The translations under genes and the position numbers were made by a program. Source: Martelella radicis (lineage in GTDB: Bacteria; Pseudomonadota; Alphaproteobacteria; Rhizobiales; Rhizobiaceae). Taken from it: 64,000 bases of DNA. Under the pieces are notes generated by a model, which saw nothing but the letters and a program-made list of their open reading frames with translations, was not told where the DNA came from and ran no database searches. Location: assembly GCF_014196625.1 (NCBI RefSeq), contig NZ_JACIDZ010000007.1, forward strand, positions 1 to 64,000. The letters run 5' to 3'. Below are positions 1 through 10,459 of the stretch, one piece after another (within the stretch, counting starts at the first letter, position 1; each line of letters starts with the position of its first letter).

Positions 1-230
1 GCTTCTTAAGTCTCTTTGGTAAGCCCGAAAGCTCACCGACAAAGCCGCTCGCCACGTTTCTCTTTCTTCAAATATTCAATTGTCCAAATAACCGACGGCA
101 AAACCGTCACAAATCCTCTCGCGGCCAATCTCTTTTCAAGTTCAGCCTGACTCAGCATTCCAGCCTGTCGGAAGATTTTCTAGAACCGTAAGCACCGCCT
201 CAGCGCCGCCCCGTCGTTCGGTGAGGCGGC
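1..230 (-). other. Probable rRNA operon leader (16S gene off the left edge)
   Basis: On the minus strand this stretch starts just after a strong promoter and runs off the window. It has no convincing reading frame. A GC-rich hairpin pairs 205-210 with 225-230. A boxA-like antitermination sequence lies at 91 down to 78 (minus TTATTTGGACAATT). It is followed at 69 down to 51 by a GAAGAAAGAGAAACGTGGC stretch that I recognise from rRNA leaders or spacers of Rhizobiales. I infer a leader to a 16S rRNA gene to the left. Another stable RNA would be the alternative. Confidence 0.7.
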
Positions 231-259
231 TTATAGACCCCAACTCTCCCAACCGTCAA
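231..259 (-). promoter_or_regulatory. Strong sigma-70-type promoter, rRNA-operon-like
   Basis: On the minus strand a -35 box TTGACG (259-254) is followed by 17 bases and a -10 box CTATAA (236-231). An A/T-rich tract just upstream (about 262-290) resembles an UP element. Transcription would start near 225 and enter the leader. Spacing and box quality are the best in the window, as expected for stable RNA synthesis. Confidence 0.75.
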
Positions 260-571
260 CAACCAACATCAAAAAAAATGACATTTTTGTTAAGTGATTG
301 GTTTTTAAAACCTTTTTGAAAAGATGGTGGAGAGGCCGGTTGAGAGCGCTCGGATCATCCTTCTTGGACAACGTCTGCTTCGCCTTCAATACGCCATGTT
401 CTACACGGAGGCTCGAGTGTGAAGAAGAGCGCTGTCGGCGTCCGTGGAAGCGTCGTGACGGTACATGGTGACGCCTCGCGGACGAATGCTGATTTGACAC
501 GCGCTTCGAATTTCGGCACATGACTTGTACCAATTGCGACGTCGGCACATCGGGCTTAAGACCACAGGCAT
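260..571. other. Intergenic region between rRNA-type promoter and M23 peptidase gene
   Basis: No gene is supported here. The first 60 bases are A/T-rich (candidate UP element for the leftward promoter). The remainder should hold the rightward promoter of the M23 gene, but I see no clear -35/-10 pair. Short frames on both strands have no ribosome binding site or recognisable product. Confidence 0.5.
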
Positions 572-2515
572 ATGAAAGAAAAGAAAAATCCTGCGCGCTC
601 GTTCGGCAGAGGAACGCCGATTGTCGTGGATGGCAAAACGCCGCCCGCCAGGCGCGACGTCTCCATCCGATGGCTCGCGGGCGCGTGCCTTACGGGACTG
701 ACCAGCACCGCGCTGATGGCAATCGCCCTTTCGGCGGCCGTGGACGGTCGCGAGCGCCTCGCGACCCCCGCCTCGGCCTTTGCCAAGACACCTGCCGCGG
801 GCGCTGAAGACAGCGCGGTCAGGGGCAGTCGCCTCGTGCCCACCACGGTGATCGCCAAACCGTCCAACCGTCGTGTCCTGCAGGTGCCGACCGCCGTGCG
901 CCAAGGCGATCGCGACGTCATTCACTATGAGCCCTTCTCAGAGGTGCGGATGGCGCTCGCCGCCAATTACGGCAAGACGCCGGACTACCCGGCCTTCGAC
1001 CCTTTCGAGGTGTTTTCGACCACGGAGCGCGCAGGCCCGCCGCTCCGCACGGCCGATGTGATCTACGATACCGATGTCGAGGGCGAGGTCGAACTCAAAT
1101 TCACCCCCTTCCCCGCAAACAAGCCGGACCTGCCCTTTGCCACCGGCCTTTCGACCGACGAGATCGAGGAAACCATCCTCGCCAACGAGACCATGCTGCA
1201 GAACAGCGTGGGCGATCTGTCGATGCTGAGCTATGTGGATCCGGACCGTTTCGAGCCGGAGCAGATCATGCTGCCGCTGAAGCCGGCCATGGCCGCGCAG
1301 ATCGTTGACGAGAATGTATCGGTGAGCGCGCTGCAGTCGGTCTTCACCCAGGATTTCAATGACGACATCCTGCCCGTCCGCCAGCAGGTGGGCGTGGAGG
1401 CCTTTCTCGTGGCCGCCGGATATCCTGCGCCCCTTGCCGCGGAACTTCGCCGCCTGGTTGAGGAAAGCACGGATTCTCCGATGCTGAAGTCAAATGACAT
1501 CCTGCGCATTGGCCTGATGCGGATGGGCCGCAACATGCGCGTCGTACGTCTCAGTCTTTACCGGGGCGGCGAGCATGTGATGACGATGGCCCTCAACGAC
1601 AAGGGCCGCTTCGTCGAGGGCGTGGAACCGCCGATGAGCGAAGCCGTTGCCAACGCCTCGGCTGACGAGACCGATCTTCTGCTCGGCACCACGCAAAAGC
1701 CTGTCAGGGTCTATGACGGCATCTTCCGCGCCATGATGACCTATGGGCTCACCCAGGACATGGCCGGACAATTGATCAATCTTCTGGCAAGCAAGGTCGA
1801 TCTTCAATCCATGGCCTCGCCGGACGACCAGCTTGAACTCTTCTTCTCCGACGCCGACCCGAACGGAAAGGCGACCGCGACCTCGGAGCTTTTCTATATC
1901 GACGCGAAGATCGGCGACGAGACCATCCAGCTTTATCGCTTCTCGGACCCGAAGACCGGCGCCGTCGACTTCTATGACGAAAACGGCCGCAGCATCCGCC
2001 GCTTCCTTTTGCGCAACCCCGTGCCGAACGGCAAGTTCACCTCAGGCTTCGGAATGCGCCGCCATCCGGTTCTCAAATATGCCCGCATGCACAGCGGCGT
2101 GGACTGGGCGGCGCGAACCGGCACGCCGATCATCGCCGCAGGCGACGGCGTTGTCGAAAAGGCCGGTTGGTCATCCTCCGGCTACGGCAACCAGACGATC
2201 ATCCGCCACGCCAATGGCTACGAGACGTCCTACAACCATCAGAGCAAGATCGCTCCCGCCGTCAAGGAGGGCGCACGCGTCAAGCAGGGACAGGTCATCG
2301 GCTATGTCGGTGCGACGGGTCTCGTCACCGGACCGCATCTGCACTACGAGGTCCTGGTCAACGGAACCAAGGTTGATCCGATGAAGATCCGCTTCCCGAA
2401 CTCGGATGCGCTGACGGGCGACAAGCTCGCGCGCTTCGAATCCGAGCGCAGAAGGATCGATGCACTGCTCGGCAATGAAAGCTCGGCGCAGGTGGCTTCG
2501 AACAGGGGCAACTGA
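572..2515 (+). CDS. M23 family metallopeptidase (LytM/NlpD-type), membrane-anchored
   Basis: A 647-residue protein with a cytoplasmic N-terminal tail and one membrane segment at about residues 34-55, so the bulk lies in the periplasm. The C-terminal 150 residues form an M23 (lysostaphin-like) zinc peptidase domain. It shows the HSGVD motif and the second ligand motif in GPHLHYEV, so the metal-binding residues are intact and the enzyme is likely an active peptidoglycan endopeptidase rather than a degenerate activator. The long middle region resembles the extended linker of rhizobial M23 proteins. Start at 572 is chosen because the next ATG is far inside. It stands alone, convergent with clpB across a shared terminator. 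Confidence 0.85.
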   Translation: MKEKKNPARSFGRGTPIVVDGKTPPARRDVSIRWLAGACLTGLTSTALMAIALSAAVDGRERLATPASAFAKTPAAGAEDSAVRGSRLVPTTVIAKPSNRRVLQVPTAVRQGDRDVIHYEPFSEVRMALAANYGKTPDYPAFDPFEVFSTTERAGPPLRTADVIYDTDVEGEVELKFTPFPANKPDLPFATGLSTDEIEETILANETMLQNSVGDLSMLSYVDPDRFEPEQIMLPLKPAMAAQIVDENVSVSALQSVFTQDFNDDILPVRQQVGVEAFLVAAGYPAPLAAELRRLVEESTDSPMLKSNDILRIGLMRMGRNMRVVRLSLYRGGEHVMTMALNDKGRFVEGVEPPMSEAVANASADETDLLLGTTQKPVRVYDGIFRAMMTYGLTQDMAGQLINLLASKVDLQSMASPDDQLELFFSDADPNGKATATSELFYIDAKIGDETIQLYRFSDPKTGAVDFYDENGRSIRRFLLRNPVPNGKFTSGFGMRRHPVLKYARMHSGVDWAARTGTPIIAAGDGVVEKAGWSSSGYGNQTIIRHANGYETSYNHQSKIAPAVKEGARVKQGQVIGYVGATGLVTGPHLHYEVLVNGTKVDPMKIRFPNSDALTGDKLARFESERRRIDALLGNESSAQVASNRGN

Positions 2516-2651
2516 GGCTGCAGCCCTACCTGTGCCTGTAGAGCAGTTCCGCCTCTCGCGGAACTGCAGGCCCGCTTCATCTATTCGTCTCGGCGTATTT
2601 TCGCGGTCACCAGATGTTTCCGCCTGACTGCCCAATACTCTTGCCACAACT

Positions 2652-2690
2652 GGAAAAGGCCGCCCCGGGAGGCGGCCTCTTGCTTTTCTT
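2652..2690. terminator. Bidirectional rho-independent terminator between M23 gene and clpB
   Basis: The 8-bp stem AGGCCGCC (2657-2664) pairs with GGCGGCCT (2671-2678) around a 6-base loop. T-rich sequence follows on the plus strand and a T-run flanks the stem on the minus strand. It sits between two convergent genes. Confidence 0.75.
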
Positions 2691-2703
2691 AGGCCATTCT
2701 TGA

Positions 2704-5307
<2,604 letters not shown>

Positions 5308-5388
5308 GTCTTCGCCTCCATTCCTCGTCCTGACCTTTTTGAAGCGACAGGACGATGACCTAGATAAACCCCCTCTTAAAGGCGGGTC

Positions 5389-5420
5389 CTGATAGCGCGG
5401 CGTTAGCGCCGCTCAAGGTC
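5389..5420 (-). promoter_or_regulatory. Candidate heat-shock (RpoH) promoter of clpB with internal hairpin
   Basis: On the minus strand CTTG (5417-5414) is followed 18 bases later by CTATC (5395-5391), a loose match to the alphaproteobacterial RpoH pattern CTTG-N17/18-CYTAT. The spacer itself is a perfect hairpin, GCGGCG (5397-5402) with CGCCGC (5407-5412). The -10 match is imperfect. Confidence 0.3.
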
Positions 5421-5499
5421 AGATATGGGTGCAGACAGGAGGGCTTTAAAGAGGACCGCCGGAGAATTTGTTGCTGATATGCAACACCGACTAACCCCT

Positions 5500-6126
5500 T
5501 CAGCTATGGGCAAAAATGTCGGTTTCCTCCCAGCCGAGAAGGTCGAGCTTGGCCCTGGTCGGCAGGAAATCGAAGCAGGCGCCGGCGAGCGCCATCCGGT
5601 CCTCGCGCATCAGCCGTTCCATCAGCTTGTCGCGCAGGCGATGGAGGTAGAGGACATCGGAGGCGGCATAGGCAAGCTGCGCCTCGGAGAGCGTTTCCGC
5701 CGCCCAGTCGGAGGACTGCTGCGCCTTGGAAACGTCGACCTCCAGCATTTCCTTCAGATTGTCCTTCAAGCCGTGGCGATCCGTATAGGTCCGCGTGAGG
5801 CGCGAGGCGATCTTGGTGCAGAACACGTTCTCGGTGGTGACCCCGAACGTATAATAGAGAACGGCGATATCGAAGCGGCCGAAGTGAAAGATCTTCTGGC
5901 GCGAGGCGTCGGCGAGCATGGCGCAAAGGTTCGGCGCTTCCTTCTGCCCGGCAGCGATCTGGATGATATCCGCCGTCCCGTCGCCCGGCGAGATCTGCAC
6001 CACGCAGAGACGGTCGCGACGCGGCACCAGACCGAGCGTTTCGGTGTCGATGGCGATCGCGCCGGTATAGCGGGCGGCATCCTCGGCCGGAATGTCGTGT
6101 TTGTGGACGCGGATCTCGTCTTTCAT
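5500..6126 (-). CDS. rnd: Ribonuclease D, short form (3'-5' exoribonuclease)
   Basis: A 208-residue DEDD-superfamily exonuclease. Exo I reads AIDTETLGL (Asp and Glu ligands) near residues 24-32, Exo II is FHFGRFDIAVLY, and Exo III is AYAASDVLYLHRLRD with the DEDDy tyrosine. The HRDC domains of E. coli RNase D are absent. This 200-odd-residue form is common in Rhizobiales. It trims the 3' ends of tRNA and other structured RNAs. I chose the ATG at 6126 because GGAGAA precedes it and the protein then begins MKDEIRVH. An upstream start at 6171 would add 15 unconserved residues. Confidence 0.9.
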   Translation of the reverse strand: MKDEIRVHKHDIPAEDAARYTGAIAIDTETLGLVPRRDRLCVVQISPGDGTADIIQIAAGQKEAPNLCAMLADASRQKIFHFGRFDIAVLYYTFGVTTENVFCTKIASRLTRTYTDRHGLKDNLKEMLEVDVSKAQQSSDWAAETLSEAQLAYAASDVLYLHRLRDKLMERLMREDRMALAGACFDFLPTRAKLDLLGWEETDIFAHS

Positions 6127-6303
6127 CCGTTCTTCTCCGTGGGCTTTCCTGCTTCGTTCTCCCCGGGTCATAGCGGATCATGGCAGAAGACGATAGAAGA
6201 AAAGCCCGCGCCCGGCGTGATTGGCCGGCGCCGGCAGGCGTTGTGCATGCGCCGCGGAATGGCTATCTGGAGACACGTTTTGAGGAAAGCGAAAGGCGAG
6301 GCG

Positions 6304-6684
6304 ATGAGAGGCAAAAGGATGATAGCGCCGGTCTGTGCGCTCTGGAAACGTCACCGAGGCCTTTGCATTGCCTTTGTCGTCACGGCCTTCATCACGCTTG
6401 TCTTCGCCCTGCAGTTCATCCTGTCCGTCTTCTACTGGCGCAATCCGGAAAACCGCAACCTCGAACTGAAGGGCTGGATGACGCTTGGCCATGTCGCCAT
6501 CGTCTACGACATCCCCGCGGAAGAACTGGCCGAGGAACTCGATCTTCGGCCCGACAGCCGCAGCCGGCGGATGATGCTCCGGCAGATCGCCCGCATCAAG
6601 GGCATCTCGCTTGAGGAGCTGGAGGACGAGATCGCCGACGCCCTTGATGATTACGAGGACGAAAAGGCCGAGCGCGATGAGTGA
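6304..6684 (+). CDS. Small membrane protein of unknown function, coupled to DedA
   Basis: I do not recognise a named family. The 126-residue product has a basic N-terminus (residues 1-19) and one membrane segment (about 20-43). A cytoplasmic or periplasmic tail contains two similar helical units: one around GHVAIVYDIPAEELAEEL and one around LRQIARIKGISLEELEDEI. It ends in a very acidic stretch. The two units resemble the small IP/IS-x-EEL helical repeats attached to some redox membrane proteins, but this is only similarity by eye. The stop codon overlaps the start of the DedA gene by 8 bases, so the two are probably translated together. A start at 6247 is also possible. Confidence 0.6.
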   Translation: MRGKRMIAPVCALWKRHRGLCIAFVVTAFITLVFALQFILSVFYWRNPENRNLELKGWMTLGHVAIVYDIPAEELAEELDLRPDSRSRRMMLRQIARIKGISLEELEDEIADALDDYEDEKAERDE

Positions 6685-7324
6685 GCAGCTACTGGCGCTC
6701 CTGCCGGTCTACGGCGTGCCCGTGATCGGCTTTGCCGTTTTTCTGGCCTGTTGCGGCATTCCGCTGCCAACGGCCGTGATCATGCTGTTCGGCGGCTCGC
6801 TGGTGGCAACGGGCGACCTTTCCTTCTGGGCGGTCTACCCGGCCTGCGTCGGGGCGGCCTGCGGCGGCGACCAGGTCGGCTACTGGGCCGGGCGGATCGG
6901 CGGCACCGGCTATGTGGAGCGCTTCGCCGCGCGCGGACCGAAACGCCAGCGCCTCGTCGACCGCGCCCGCGACTATCTGGAACGCAGGGGCGTCATCGCG
7001 ATCTTCATCACCCGCTGGCTTCTGGCGATGATCGGGCCTTACATGAACCCGGTCGCAGGCGCCGCCGGCATGCGCTGGAAACTCTTCATCGCCGCCGCCA
7101 TCCCCGGGCAGATGCTCTATGTTCTGATCTATACGCTGCTCGGCCTGATCTTCTCCCACAACATCATCGCCGTGGCCCAGATCGTCGGCAATGCCAGCGG
7201 CTTCCTGGCGGCGGGCGTAGTGACGCTGGCGCTCTTCTGGTACATGACCCGCGTCCTGCATTTTTCCTTGAAAAAGCGCCGCCGGCGTTACCTGAAACCG
7301 CGCGGCCGGCGGAACCGGCATTGA
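6677..7324 (+). CDS. DedA family (SNARE-associated/VTT) inner-membrane protein
   Basis: A 215-residue DedA/VTT-domain protein with four to five membrane segments. It has the family pattern CGIPLPTAVIMLFGG near the N-terminus, GDQVGYWAGRIGG at about 65-77, and FITRWLLAMIGPYMNPVAG at about 112-130, with the conserved Arg and Pro. Members support membrane-potential homeostasis, and some move polyprenyl-phosphate or phospholipids across the membrane. The start at 6677 lies inside the last codons of the preceding gene (8-base overlap), implying translational coupling. The very basic C-terminus (KKRRRRYLKPRGRRNRH) should be cytoplasmic. Confidence 0.85.
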   Translation: MSEQLLALLPVYGVPVIGFAVFLACCGIPLPTAVIMLFGGSLVATGDLSFWAVYPACVGAACGGDQVGYWAGRIGGTGYVERFAARGPKRQRLVDRARDYLERRGVIAIFITRWLLAMIGPYMNPVAGAAGMRWKLFIAAAIPGQMLYVLIYTLLGLIFSHNIIAVAQIVGNASGFLAAGVVTLALFWYMTRVLHFSLKKRRRRYLKPRGRRNRH

Positions 7325-7354
7325 GGCGGAAGCGACCGTCGCAACGCTTCAAAG

Positions 7355-7387
7355 CGTCATCAAAACGCAGTCAAAACGTCACGCAGT
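7355..7387 (+). promoter_or_regulatory. Candidate PHO box upstream of the alkaline phosphatase gene
   Basis: Three consecutive 11-base units (7355-7365, 7366-7376, 7377-7387) begin CGTCA, CGCAG and CGTCA. Units 1 and 2 share the TCAAAA tail, and GTCA occurs exactly 22 bases apart. PhoB boxes are direct repeats with 11-base spacing around TGTCA, so this fits the geometry but not the full consensus. It lies 67-99 bases upstream of the phosphatase start. Confidence 0.35.
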
Positions 7388-7453
7388 TGTAATGCCGCGG
7401 GACTATCGCGAATGCGCAGCTATCTTCACACACTCTTTTACCAAGAGGTTTTC

Positions 7454-9211
7454 ATGCGCGCACGTCTCGCACTTCTCGCCGCCGCGACCTGCCTTGCCGG
7501 CACGGCCCAGGCCGCCACGATCTATCCCCTCGACCGCGCCACCATCCTGGTCGGCTCGCCCTTCGACTTCAAGGTCGAACTTGATTCGGTCTATGCCGCC
7601 GGTGACATCGAAGTCACCGTCAACGGCGAAGCCTATTCGGATGTCTTCGGCAACGAAGCCGAATTCGTAGCCGACGAAAAGGGCAAGGACGGCGCGAGCC
7701 TCGGCTCCGCCCTGATCCTGCGTGATCTCGCCCTCGGCGAGGCCGGCGACTACACCGTTGCCGTCAAGGCCGGCGACGAGACGAAGGAAGTCACCTGGAC
7801 CGTCTATGACACGCCGGAAACGCCCAAGGCCAAGAACATCATCTTCTTCGTCGCAGACGGCATGTCCATGGGCCATCGCTCGGCGGCCCGCATCATGTCC
7901 AAAGGCATGACCGAGGGCAAGGCCGACGGTCGCCTCAGCATGGACGACCTCGACCACATGGCAACGATCGGCACCTCCTCGACCCATTCGGTCGCGACCG
8001 ACAGCGCCAACACCATGTCGGCCTACATGACCGGCCACAAGACCCGCGTCAACGCGCTCGGCGTCTATGCCGACCGCACGCCCGACAGCCAGGACGACCC
8101 CAAGGTCGAAACCATGGCCGAGGCGCTGCGCCGCCAGACCGGCAAGTCGATCGGCGTTGTCTCCACCGCCGAAATCGAAGACGCGACGCCGGCCGCCGTC
8201 GTTGCCCACACTCGCCTTCGCGCCGACAAGGCCGATATCGTCGGCATGTTCTACGACGTGAAGCCGGAAGTCGTCCTCGGCGGCGGTTCTGCCTACTTCC
8301 TGAAGTCGGACGTCCCCGGCTCCAAGCGCAAGGACGACAACGACTATGTCGCCATGTTCCAGGATGCCGGCTACACGGTCGTCACCTCCGCCGACGAACT
8401 GGCTTCCGCCGAAAAGACGGAAGACGGCAAGCTGCTCGGCCTGTTCCACACCGGCAACATGGATTCGACGCTTGACCGCAAGTTCCTGAAGACCGGCAGC
8501 GTCGACAAGTTCCCGAACCAGCCCGGCCTCGTGGACATGACCACGGCGGCAATCGACCAGCTTTCCAAGAACCCGGAAGGCTTCTTCCTGATGGTCGAGG
8601 CCGCCAATGTCGACAAGATGTCGCATCCCCTCGACTGGGACCGCGCCGTCATCGACATGATCGAGTTCGACCAGGCCATCGGCGCCGCCATGGAGTGGAT
8701 GAATTCCAATCCGGACACGCTGATCGTCGTCACCGGCGACCACACGCATGGCTTCTCCGTCATCGGCACGATCGATGATGACGTCGATGCCGAAGAGATG
8801 CGCGACAAGGTCATGACCTATGACGATGCCGGCTTCCCGAACTACACGGATGAAGACGGAGACGGCTATCCGGACAAGATCGACGTCTCGCGCCGCCTCG
8901 CCATGTTCGCCAACAACTTCCCCGACTATTACGAGACCTTCCGCCCGAAAATGGACGGTCCGTTCGAGCCGGCCGTGAAGGACGAGAACGGTCGTTACGT
9001 CGCCAACGAAGCCTACAAGGACGTTCCCGGCGCGGTTCTGCGCACCGGCAACCTGCCTTACGACGCCTCGACCGGCGTCCACGCCGTCGATGACGTTGTC
9101 CTGCAGGCAACCGGCCCCGGCGCCGAAGGCTTCAAGGGCTATATGGAACAGTCCGACGTCTACGAAGTGCTGGCCGATACCTTCGCCCTCGGCAATAGCC
9201 AGAAGCAGTAA
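7454..9211 (+). CDS. Alkaline phosphatase, secreted, with an extra N-terminal beta domain
   Basis: A 585-residue periplasmic phosphomonoesterase of the PhoA superfamily. A Sec signal peptide covers residues 1-20, ending AQA. Residues about 21-120 look like an immunoglobulin-like beta domain that E. coli PhoA lacks. The catalytic domain follows, with metal ligand Asp in FFVADGMS, nucleophile Ser184 in VATDSANTMSA, ligands in VEAANVDKMSHPLDWD and VVTGDHTHGF, and the last His in TGVHAVDD. Zinc and magnesium are expected cofactors. The start at 7454 follows AAGAGG and gives a proper signal peptide. It lies 63 bases upstream of a DUF3299/ABC gene set that may handle zinc. Confidence 0.93.
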   Translation: MRARLALLAAATCLAGTAQAATIYPLDRATILVGSPFDFKVELDSVYAAGDIEVTVNGEAYSDVFGNEAEFVADEKGKDGASLGSALILRDLALGEAGDYTVAVKAGDETKEVTWTVYDTPETPKAKNIIFFVADGMSMGHRSAARIMSKGMTEGKADGRLSMDDLDHMATIGTSSTHSVATDSANTMSAYMTGHKTRVNALGVYADRTPDSQDDPKVETMAEALRRQTGKSIGVVSTAEIEDATPAAVVAHTRLRADKADIVGMFYDVKPEVVLGGGSAYFLKSDVPGSKRKDDNDYVAMFQDAGYTVVTSADELASAEKTEDGKLLGLFHTGNMDSTLDRKFLKTGSVDKFPNQPGLVDMTTAAIDQLSKNPEGFFLMVEAANVDKMSHPLDWDRAVIDMIEFDQAIGAAMEWMNSNPDTLIVVTGDHTHGFSVIGTIDDDVDAEEMRDKVMTYDDAGFPNYTDEDGDGYPDKIDVSRRLAMFANNFPDYYETFRPKMDGPFEPAVKDENGRYVANEAYKDVPGAVLRTGNLPYDASTGVHAVDDVVLQATGPGAEGFKGYMEQSDVYEVLADTFALGNSQKQ

Positions 9212-9222
9212 GCGTCACGTTT

Positions 9223-9254
9223 GAGACGGGACCGGGCGGGTTTCGCCCAGTCTC
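9223..9254 (+). other. Stem-loop between alkaline phosphatase and DUF3299 genes
   Basis: An outer stem GAGAC (9223-9227) with GTCTC (9250-9254) encloses an inner stem GGGCG (9234-9238) with CGCCC (9244-9248). No T-run follows, so this is more likely a processing or attenuation element than a full terminator. Confidence 0.4.
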
Positions 9255-9274
9255 CTCTACCCGAGAACAATGAG

Positions 9275-9745
9275 ATGAGATTGATGACTGCTCGTCTACC
9301 CCTTTCCCGCCGCAGCCTGCTTGCAACCCTCGGCGCGCTCGGCTTCGGCCTTGCCTTCCGCCCCGCGCTTGCCGCCACGGCCGAGTTGAATTTCGACGAA
9401 CTCTACGGCTCCTTCAGCCCGCTCGGCCTCGAATTCTCCGACAAGGTGAAAGAACTCACCGGCGAAAAAATCGCGATCCGCGGCTTCATGGCGCCGCCGC
9501 TGAAGGCCGAGGCGCAGTTCTTCGTGCTCTCCGAAATTCCGATGACGCTCTGCCCGTTCTGCTCGTCGGATGCAGACTGGCCGGAAAACATCGTCGTCGT
9601 CTATCTCGACAGGAAACAGACCTTCGTCCAGCCGAACCAGATGATCGAGGTGACCGGCACGCTCGACCGCGGTTCCTGGGTGGATCCCGAAACCGGTTTC
9701 GTCAGCCAGCTGCGCCTGAGAGACGCGCGCTACAAGACCGTCTGA
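9275..9745 (+). CDS. DUF3299-type exported protein (Tat signal), partner of an ABC transporter
   Basis: A 156-residue protein with a twin-arginine signal (SRRSLL then a hydrophobic stretch ending near ALA), so it is exported folded. The mature part has a CPFC pair and reads like DUF3299 (OB-like fold). Such proteins are encoded beside FtsX/MacB-type ABC genes, notably Pseudomonas PA4063-PA4066 and Vibrio zrgABCDE, which respond to zinc limitation. That assignment is from memory of those operons and not from a search. It is followed by the ATPase and permease genes on the same strand. Start 9275 gives the full Tat peptide; an in-frame ATG at 9284 is also possible. Confidence 0.7.
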   Translation: MRLMTARLPLSRRSLLATLGALGFGLAFRPALAATAELNFDELYGSFSPLGLEFSDKVKELTGEKIAIRGFMAPPLKAEAQFFVLSEIPMTLCPFCSSDADWPENIVVVYLDRKQTFVQPNQMIEVTGTLDRGSWVDPETGFVSQLRLRDARYKTV

Positions 9746-9778
9746 CCCGCCGCGCCCGCAAATCCGAAAGCCGCCCCC

Positions 9779-10456
9779 ATGCTGCCCCTTCGCCTCGAAG
9801 ATGTCGCCGTTTCCTTTCCCGGTCTCTCCGCGCCGGTGCTCAGCATTCCCGTTCTCGAGATCGCCCCAGGCGAGCGCGTGGCCGTCACCGGCCCCTCGGG
9901 CTCCGGCAAGAGCACGTTCGTCAACATCATCACCGGGCTGGAAAAGCTGAAGACCGGCCATGCAAGCTGGGGCGACACCGATCTCGCCGCGCTTCCCGAA
10001 GGCAGGCGCGACCGCTGGCGCGGCGAGAATATCGGCCTGGTGATGCAGGACTTTCATCTGTTTCCCGGGCTCTCCGCCTATGACAACGTGCTTCTGCCGG
10101 CCCGGCTCGCCCATGCCGCCGACCGGTCGCGTCTTGAGCGGGCGAAGGCGTTGCTCGAGACCGTCGGCATCGCCCGTCACGATCAGAAGGTCGAGACCAT
10201 GTCGCGCGGCGAGATGCAGCGCGTCGCCGTTGCCCGCGCCTTGCTGCGCGAACCCGCCATCATCGTCGCCGACGAGCCGACCGCGAGCCTTGACAGCGAT
10301 GCAGGCGCGATCGTCGGCGAGCTGCTTCTGGAGCTTGCGAAAAGCCTCGGCAGCACGCTGATCGTCGTCTCCCATGACGAGCGACTGGTGGCGCCCATGG
10401 CCCGCAGGATCTCGCTCCTCGCCGGCGCGATCGCCGCTGACGAACGGAAGGACTGA
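9779..10456 (+). CDS. ABC transporter ATP-binding protein (MacB/LolD type)
   Basis: A 225-residue ABC ATPase. Walker A GPSGSGKS lies at about residues 38-45, and the Q-loop is in VMQDFHLFPG. The signature is MSRGEMQR, a variant of LSGGQ. Walker B is IIVADEPTASLD and the H-switch is VVSHDERL. The type is that of MacB/LolD/FtsE ATPases that pair with FtsX-fold permeases. It lies 33 bases after the DUF3299 gene and 3 bases before the permease gene, so the three form one unit. The substrate is unknown; a periplasmic metal-handling role is inferred from the neighbours. Confidence 0.9.
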   Translation: MLPLRLEDVAVSFPGLSAPVLSIPVLEIAPGERVAVTGPSGSGKSTFVNIITGLEKLKTGHASWGDTDLAALPEGRRDRWRGENIGLVMQDFHLFPGLSAYDNVLLPARLAHAADRSRLERAKALLETVGIARHDQKVETMSRGEMQRVAVARALLREPAIIVADEPTASLDSDAGAIVGELLLELAKSLGSTLIVVSHDERLVAPMARRISLLAGAIAADERKD

Positions 10457-10459
10457 GCC

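Noticed and set aside
5425-6303. A long plus-strand frame continuous with the small membrane protein gene
   Set aside because: It lies antisense to rnd, and the only protein-like part begins at 6304. The upstream part has the composition expected of an antisense shadow.
9212-9274. Zur box upstream of the DUF3299 gene
   Set aside because: No A/T-rich GTTATA-type palindrome is present here or in the phosphatase upstream region, so zinc control is not supported by sequence.
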